Source: Chrysomallon squamiferum
Taxonomy: Eukaryota > Mollusca > Gastropoda > Neomphalida > Peltospiridae
Direction of reading: 5' to 3'
Length of the DNA stretch: 39,000 nucleotides
Assembly: GCA_012295275.1 (NCBI GenBank)
Contig: CM022678.1
Coordinates: forward strand, 15,939,045 to 15,978,044
The position numbers and the translations under genes were made by a program. This document shows positions 29,301 to 37,371 of the stretch, piece by piece. Every line of letters starts with the position of its first letter. Within the stretch, counting starts at the first letter, position 1. Under the pieces are notes generated by a model that saw nothing but the letters and a program-made list of their open reading frames with translations, was not told the DNA's origin and did not search any database.

Positions 29301-31271
29301 CACCGAACACCCTATGATAGCGGACATATCTACACTCCAATGAGAATGAGGGTCAAGAAGAAAATGAAGAGTCCGAAGAAGAAATTTCACTTGTTGCAGA
29401 AGAATCTGCTGTCAGCCAGTGACAGCAAGCCAGTTGACAAAGCTTCAGTAGTTTCCAAAACAGCTTCAGCATTAAAGAGCAAGTACAGCAGTATCATCAC
29501 TACTCGCAGAGCTTCTGGAAGCAAAGTGAAGTCTCTGCCTGCAGGAGTCTTCAAAGTGAGCAGGAAAGACGGTTCAGATTCCGATCTGAATATGTTTAAT
29601 GCATCCAATGACCAGGAGCTGACTGTTCCAAAACTGAGACTTCCAGATAAAGATGTTATTAGAAAACTGGAAGAAAAAATTGGCCAGATGAATGAAGAGT
29701 CTGAAGAAGAAGGTTGTTCAAAACCTATTGTCAGGGTAACGGTTTCTGATGAAACAGTGACAGTGTCTACAAAAACGAACAGTTTGTGCAGTATGGAGAC
29801 AGATGAGGAAGGCAGAGAGGATGTAAAGCGTGAACATGATGAGAATGGTAAAGAAGATGTTTCAGTAGAGTCTGCAGGAAAGATTATTAAGGACAGGGTC
29901 CTGGACACAACAGACTCTGAAAGTTCCACTCCTTCCAAATCCGAGTATCTGAGCAGTTTGAAAAAGACTATACACAGCTGTATAGAACAGCTCGGCATCA
30001 GCGAGGACAAGCTGCAAGCATCACCAGTGTGTTCTCAGAGTGAAGAAGAAGAAGAAGAAGAAGACGACGATGATGATGATGATGAAGAAGAAGCAACTGA
30101 CGATGAGGAGAGTGTTAAAGAAGAGGAAGAAGAATCACAAAAGGATAAACTGGAGTTGAAAGTCAAATTGATTAAAAAACAGAAATTACCTGATGACTCT
30201 ACAGCACCAACAGATAAAATGTTGTGTGCATCCAGCAAAGAGGAAAATGAAAATTCTGATCCTATAGAAGAGGCTAGTAAGGTTTTAGAAAAATATAATG
30301 ATGTTACCAGTATTGACAATGCTGGAAGTTCAGAATGTGGTGACACAGACTTGGAAAAAATTACTGCAAATAGAACATTGTCTGAAAAAGGTTTAGAAAC
30401 TAAAAAATTGACTAGGAAAGATTCAGAGGATGAGATTACCTTTAAGAGAAAAATGCCTGATCAAGATGATGAAGATGCAAGTTCTAAAGATCGACTGAAA
30501 AGTGATAGTGAAAATAGTGATAATATCAAAGTGACAAGAGAAAATTTTAAACATGTTCTTGACAAAACATTTTCAAAGACAAAATCTGAGAAACTTCCAG
30601 AAAGCACAAAGTCCAGTAACATTTCAGAGACCACAAAAATCATCAGAGTTTCTGACGAAGCAACTAAGACAGATAAAGATTCTGAACAAACCACAAAGAC
30701 TATGGAAGTTTCTGAAGAAGCACCAAAGTCTGATAAAATTTCAGAACAGGCTGAAAAGACTGTGAATGTTTCAGAGGAGGCCAAAGAAAGTGAAAATGAT
30801 TCAGAGGAGACCCCAAAGATTGTGAAACGTTCTTCAAATGGTAAGAAGGCAACTCACACTAAATACAACGTGATGAAGCTGGACAGTGACTTTGAGCCTA
30901 CCCTTGTAATGGAGATAGATTCAGGGGACGACAGCGACTCCCAGCTAATCATAGACATTGATGATGAATCCAAGAACAATTCAAAAATGTCTGATTCTCA
31001 GAAAAGTGATGTCATAGCAACCACTGATAAAATATTGTCTCCATCTCCAAAAGACGTTTTCTCATCCCAGAAAGTTGTTAGGTGTTTTCCTAAAACAAGT
31101 CAATCAACCCCCAGTTCAGCAGGCAGGAAAACAGTTTTGTCTACAATGTGAGTATCATTTCTTTTCTTTTTCTTTGTTTCACTGTATGAAGAAAATATCA
31201 TATTTGGTGGATAGATGATAAAATATATTATTTTCTTTACTGTATAGATAAAACTGATTAATAAGATTGTA

Positions 31272-31302
<31 letters not shown>

Positions 31303-32534
31303 CCCTTTATCCTTTTGAATAGATGTTAAACAGAAGTATTGAAGTATTTCATTTTATTTGATCACTGCTATGAAAATAAATGCAGTCTTGAATATGCTAT
31401 ATTTAGACCATGCAAGCTCCATAACTAAGACAGAAATGACATCTTGTTTTCATAAAACCTTTTTTCTAAATCCATAAAGAGGAAAATTTTAACCATAGTT
31501 ACAGAACCTTCAAACCCATGTATGATGTTAGTGGAGATCAAATTAATGGATGGGTAAGAACAAAATCAATAAAATATCTATACAGCTGATCATTTAGTTT
31601 ATAAAATATAAATGATAAAATGATCTATTGGCATGTGGATCAGAAAACAAATGCATACATCATATCCCAGTTTTCTTATACTGGTTGTTTTAACTGCTGT
31701 TGCTCAAACTAAATACAACTCTTATTAGGAAATAAGATTATTGAATGCTTAGAGATCAGCTGCTGTGTATTGTTAAATTGTACAACATATCAGTTTTTAT
31801 TTTAGTTTTAAAATGACTGAAGTCCAAATAGTTGATAAAGAAATAGTAGTAATAACTTGAACAAGCATAAAAACAAAAAATAGCTAGTCATAATAAATTA
31901 TTATATCAGTTTAGAATTAAGTATCATAACAAAAATATTTTGTAAGATGAATAAGGAATAATGTTAAAGTAGCATAAATGTTTTATTGTATAATTGGTTA
32001 AATTTATTAATATATCATTATTATTATAATGACCGTGATCATTAATTATTTATCTTTATTGATATTGCTACTATTAATTTTTATTTATTTATTTATTTAT
32101 TTATTTAATTATTATTATTATTATTTTTTATATTGCTGTTTTTGATCTAGAACTTTTTTATTCCAAATTTTCATTTCAGGTTGAAAGAGGTGGGTAAATT
32201 AACAAGCATTACCAGCCCATCATCATCATCATCATCATCATCATCCAAACCATCCAGTTCTGACACAGTACCCACCTCTGTAATAGAAACCTACACAAAC
32301 AAGGTGAGAAAACCTTTTTAAATTATTAGTATTAGTAAATATTAATATCGATACGAATGCATGCATATGCATGTGCAAACACAACACAAACAAATATATA
32401 AAACATACATAAAATACATACATGAAAAACATATACAGACATTTGCACATTTATATAGTTATTTATATCTTTTTATTTTCATTGTTTATTTCATAAATGT
32501 GTGTGTAGGTATGTCTGTGTGAGTATATATATGA

Positions 32535-32574
<40 letters not shown>

Positions 32575-35500
32575 ATGATTAATCTATGATCCAGAAATCT
32601 GTCTCACGTATAGTAGCAAGCTTGATTATCAACGTTTTCCTTGCATAATTCATTATCTTGTTTTTAATTTTTGCAGCTTGTTTCATCTTTAAAAAGACCT
32701 CTGGAGGAGTTTGTCAGTGACATATGGCAACACGCTCAAAGTGAGGTGAGTGCATTCAAATATTATACATCATTAGGTTAAGAAAAGTCATATAATCAAA
32801 TATTTTCAACAGCTAAAGATACTAAATGTTTACATGAAAATGGAGAATGCTTGAAAGAAACTAAGACTTTATGTAAAAAGAAGAATCTTTGAAAGAAATT
32901 AAGTATTTATCAGCTTTATGTAAAACAAAGAATATTTGTTGAGAGATATTTACTTTTAGAGTTGAAATTTTATTGTAGGTCAAAGGTCATGCCAGTTCAG
33001 ATGAGATAAATGAGTTGAGATATATACATTCACAAGAAATAATGGAGCTGAAACATAACTTCAGTAAGTTTTATTTTCTGTCAAGTGCACTTACATATTT
33101 TAAAACAAACTCTTTACATTGATAGCTAGATCAAATACTAATTATTTTAGTATTTATGTGAAATAAAAAAAAAAACCTGTACATTTTATGTCTATATTTG
33201 TTTTTTCTGTGTTAAATTAATCTGTTCATAGACAAAACACATGACAGATTATAAATATATTTACTGTAAACCTGTGTTTTCAGTTCTAATAATAAAAATG
33301 AGCTCACTTGAACATTATCTGTTATCCCTGATGTAAAATATGTTTATTGTAAAATGAAGTAAGTGCTAATAAATATTATTGTCAAGTATGATAAGTGTAT
33401 TAAATAATAAAACATGATACTTTATATTAAATATGTTTACTACGAAAAGTGATGAGTTTATAAAATATATTTACTTTCAAACATAATGTGTGAAATTTGA
33501 TAATTATTTCAAATGGTTTTTTCTATCACTAATTTACTACAAAAATGTGATGAATATCATCTGTTGAATGTTTTTTCATAAATGTGTATGTATATATATA
33601 TATATATAAATATAATATAAATATATGTTTGTTCAGAGCTGACAGTGGCTGAGATGAAAGCTGCATGGGAAGCTGAGAAAAACAAGCTGTTCCGAGAACT
33701 CAAGCGTATTTTTGACCAAGAGAAAGAGGCCTGTGTAGCTGCTGCAAAGAAAAAACAATGGGTTGGTGACTTCACTTTTATCTAACAATATCTTTTGTTA
33801 CAGGAGTTAAAAAAACTTAGAATAGAGACAAATTTGAAGTTTCTTGCAATTCATTTGTCTTGATCTACCAAATTGTAAATTTCAAACAAGTAATGTGTAG
33901 AAATGTTTTTTAGTCTTAGAGTGAAATCAAATGAAAAGGGTTTAAAATGTATAATAATAATTGTAATAATAATAATAATAACAATAACAATAATGATGAA
34001 GATAATATCAGTAATAACAAACTGTAAAATAATAATAGCAATAATGACAGTAACAATAATGTTGATATTAATAGTAATAACAACAAAATATAAAATAATA
34101 ATAACAAAAACAACAATAACATCAACAACATACAACATCATCCCGAACAACATCTACAACAACAACAATAAAAAGTATTTGTTCTCTTGCAGTGTGCCAA
34201 CTGTTCTAAAGAGGCTATCTATTACTGCTGCTGGAATACCAGTTACTGTGACTATGCCTGTCAGCAGGCCCACTGGCCCGAACATTTACCCAACTGTATG
34301 CAGGCCATACAAGAGAATGAAAAATCAAAATCTGAAACTGCTACATCAACAGCATCATCCAGTACTGACAGCTCTGTGATAGTGAAAACCTCATCATCAC
34401 AAAACCAGAACAGCTGGGCTGAGAAAGAAGAGGCCATGCAAGTGAGTTTCTTTGTATTTTTTAGTTCTTCTTTTAGTATTTAAGATTTATTCTAATTATT
34501 TTATACAATTTTTTTTTTTTTTTTTTTTTTTTGTATTATTTTATATTTACAATTGTGATTATTTTATTCAGTAGCTGGGTTTTTTTACATTTTGTTTGTT
34601 TGTTTTATTTTTTTAGTATTTATAATTATCATAATTATTTTATTCAACACTTTTTTTTTTTTTTTTTGTTTATATTTTTCTTTTATATTAAACATTTATT
34701 GTAATTAATTTATTAAGTATTTGTTTTGTTTGTTTGTTTATATTTTTTAATATTTAAATTTATTTTTATCATTTTATTTTATTTACTTTTTATTACATAA
34801 TTTTATATATATATATATTGATTGAATTATATTTTGGTTTATTATGTGTTTAATAGTTTTATTTAATTTATAAAAAATATTATTACATTTAATCTTATTA
34901 AATTATGTTTATTTATTAATATTTTTTTAATGTAAATAAACAGAGGTTTTTATGTCATGTCTTCCCCATTTAACTTTCATGCAATAAGACTTTGTTCTTT
35001 TTGAAGTTGAATAGATATTCTGAATCATTACTTCCCAACTATTTTAAGGTCATCAGTTCTGACATTACTACTTTCATCTATATTGTCCCCTTTTCTAGAC
35101 ATTCCAAAAACTGGGAAAGAAAAGAAAAAGAAAAAAGGAATTTACAGTCTCTAATATGTGACAGATAGAAGAAATGGCTAATTAATTTAGAAAGCCTTTT
35201 ACCCACTTTGAGAATCACTATGCTAGATAGCATCAGCCACTTCTGACCTATAGACCTTTGACATACTGAAATTCTGACCTTCTAAATAAAAATGTTTTAA
35301 AGAATCTTTTGGCATTTTAATATATTTAAATTATAATTTTCATATATCAATTAACAGGCTCAGAAAACATTCAACTTGACACCTCCAGCCAGTGTCCCAA
35401 CACTACAAAACAGCTCTCAGGTTAGTATCAACTTTTCTTTCTCACTGTTTATCACACTGTGTGTGTGTGTGTGTGTGTGTGGTTCATTGGGTCATTTCAG

Positions 35501-37340
35501 TGTGATAAAAAGAAGCAGTCAGAATAACAATAAAAAACCTGTCTTAAATTCATTTACCTTGTACTTCTGATGTAATCTCCGTCAACTCGAAATTAAATGT
35601 AATAAACCTATATAAATTCACACACATTTGTTGTAATTTCTGTCAACTCAAAATTAAATACAATAAACCTATATAATAAATAAACTTATATTTATTGTAA
35701 TTTTTGGTGAGTCAGTGAACCAGATATTTTAATTAAAATTATAACTAGGAGTAGATTTCAGAAATGTATGGTGTATCACATCATAAACACCAATAACTTT
35801 AATGTAAAAAAACAACAACATAAAAATAAAAATTTTATTTTGTTTCTTTTCTTTTACTTTTTTCTTTTTATGTAAACAAATGAATAATAATCCTTTATTT
35901 TTAATCTATATTTTATTTTCTGTTCCGAGTTCATTTTAATTTTCTGAGGTTTATATTTATTTTTCCATTTGAGTTTCATTATTTTTTTATTTCTTTTCAT
36001 CATTTATTTATTTATTTATTTATTTACTTGTTTCTTGATTTTCATTATTTATTTATTTATTTATTTATTTTATTATGACTTACTTATTCAAATGTTTCAG
36101 TCCGAAGCCTGGAGAAATGCACGACAACAGCAACAGCAACAACAGCAGCAACAAGTACAAACAAACATTCATTTCTTATCTCAGCCCAGCTTTCAAGTTC
36201 TTCCTCCTCAAGTTACTCAACCAGTATGTTCTGTCATTATTATTTTTCTTTTTTAATCATTTAAACAATTATTATTACTATTATTAGTTACATGATATAA
36301 ATATATCAACAATAGTAAAAGAAAAAATATATGATGTATAAGCATAGAATTAGAAAATGTAAAATTTAATAATTACAAAGTTTTTGTTGTTTCATTTTGC
36401 CTTTTTATTTTTCATCAAAATTATTTTTTATGATTTTTACACATTTTATTACATTTATTTTATTATTTTTAATCTATATTTTTAAAATTGTCTTTTCTTA
36501 ACTGACTTTTTTTTTTTTTTTTTTTTTTGAGTGGAGGCTTTTTAATCTTTCTTTTTAATTAAAAAACAAAACAAAACAAGCTGGTTAAATTGTTAGATTA
36601 TTAATATTGCCAGATATTTTTAGGTTTTCAGATTTCAACATATTAAATAACAGCTGTTAGGTATCAGTGTTTTCCTGGTGTGTTTTCATGTTGTTGGATT
36701 TTTTTTTTTTTTTGATTATGCTTACTTATTTACTTATTTTTACTTTTTTATTTTTTATTTTTTTTTTTTTTTTTTTTTTACAGATAATTTTGGTTTTAGT
36801 TTAACTGTACTAAAAATTTATATATTGCTTCTATTAATGTTTTGTCGTTCTTAAATGAAGTTAATTAATAATAAGAGTGTTAACGAGTTGAAGTTTCTTA
36901 TAAATTTGTTCTTGTAATGTTTGTTTAAATTTTTTTTGAAACTGACATATTGCTTTCAAATTTTGCTTCATGTTAATAATGCTACCTTATTCAGTTATTG
37001 TACTTTGGTATTTTTTATGATCTGGGAATGCTTGTATGTGTGATTTGATGTGGGTGTGTATATGTGTGCATTTTTGTGCATCTGAGTGCATCTGTGTGTG
37101 TGTGTGTGTGTGTTTCAGCAAATGTGGGATTAACAATAAATACATAAAACACATTTATGTTAAAATAATTCACTATCTAGAATAAACTTTAATTCCTAAA
37201 TAGAATTATTATGCTTTTTAAAAAAAAAAAATTATTTTATTTACACTATCACATACAGACACTCACATACACACACATACATACACACATCAATAATCAG
37301 AAATATGTTAAGAAAATTTGCAGTAAAGTAAGTAGATATG

Positions 37341-37371
<31 letters not shown>

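Noticed and set aside
29387-30784. Three long minus-strand open frames opposite the large ZMYND8 exon
   Set aside because: They are Ser/Leu/Phe-rich reverse readings of Glu/Lys/Ser codons in a strongly supported coding exon.
33851-34175. Long open frames on both strands in the AAT/AAC-rich stretch
   Set aside because: They are translations of a trinucleotide repeat with Ile/Asn/Leu-only content and lie inside a ZMYND8 intron.
36757-36783. Very strong polypyrimidine tract and CAG in the last intron
   Set aside because: No plausible exon with a donor and open frame follows; a T homopolymer by chance precedes ACAG.
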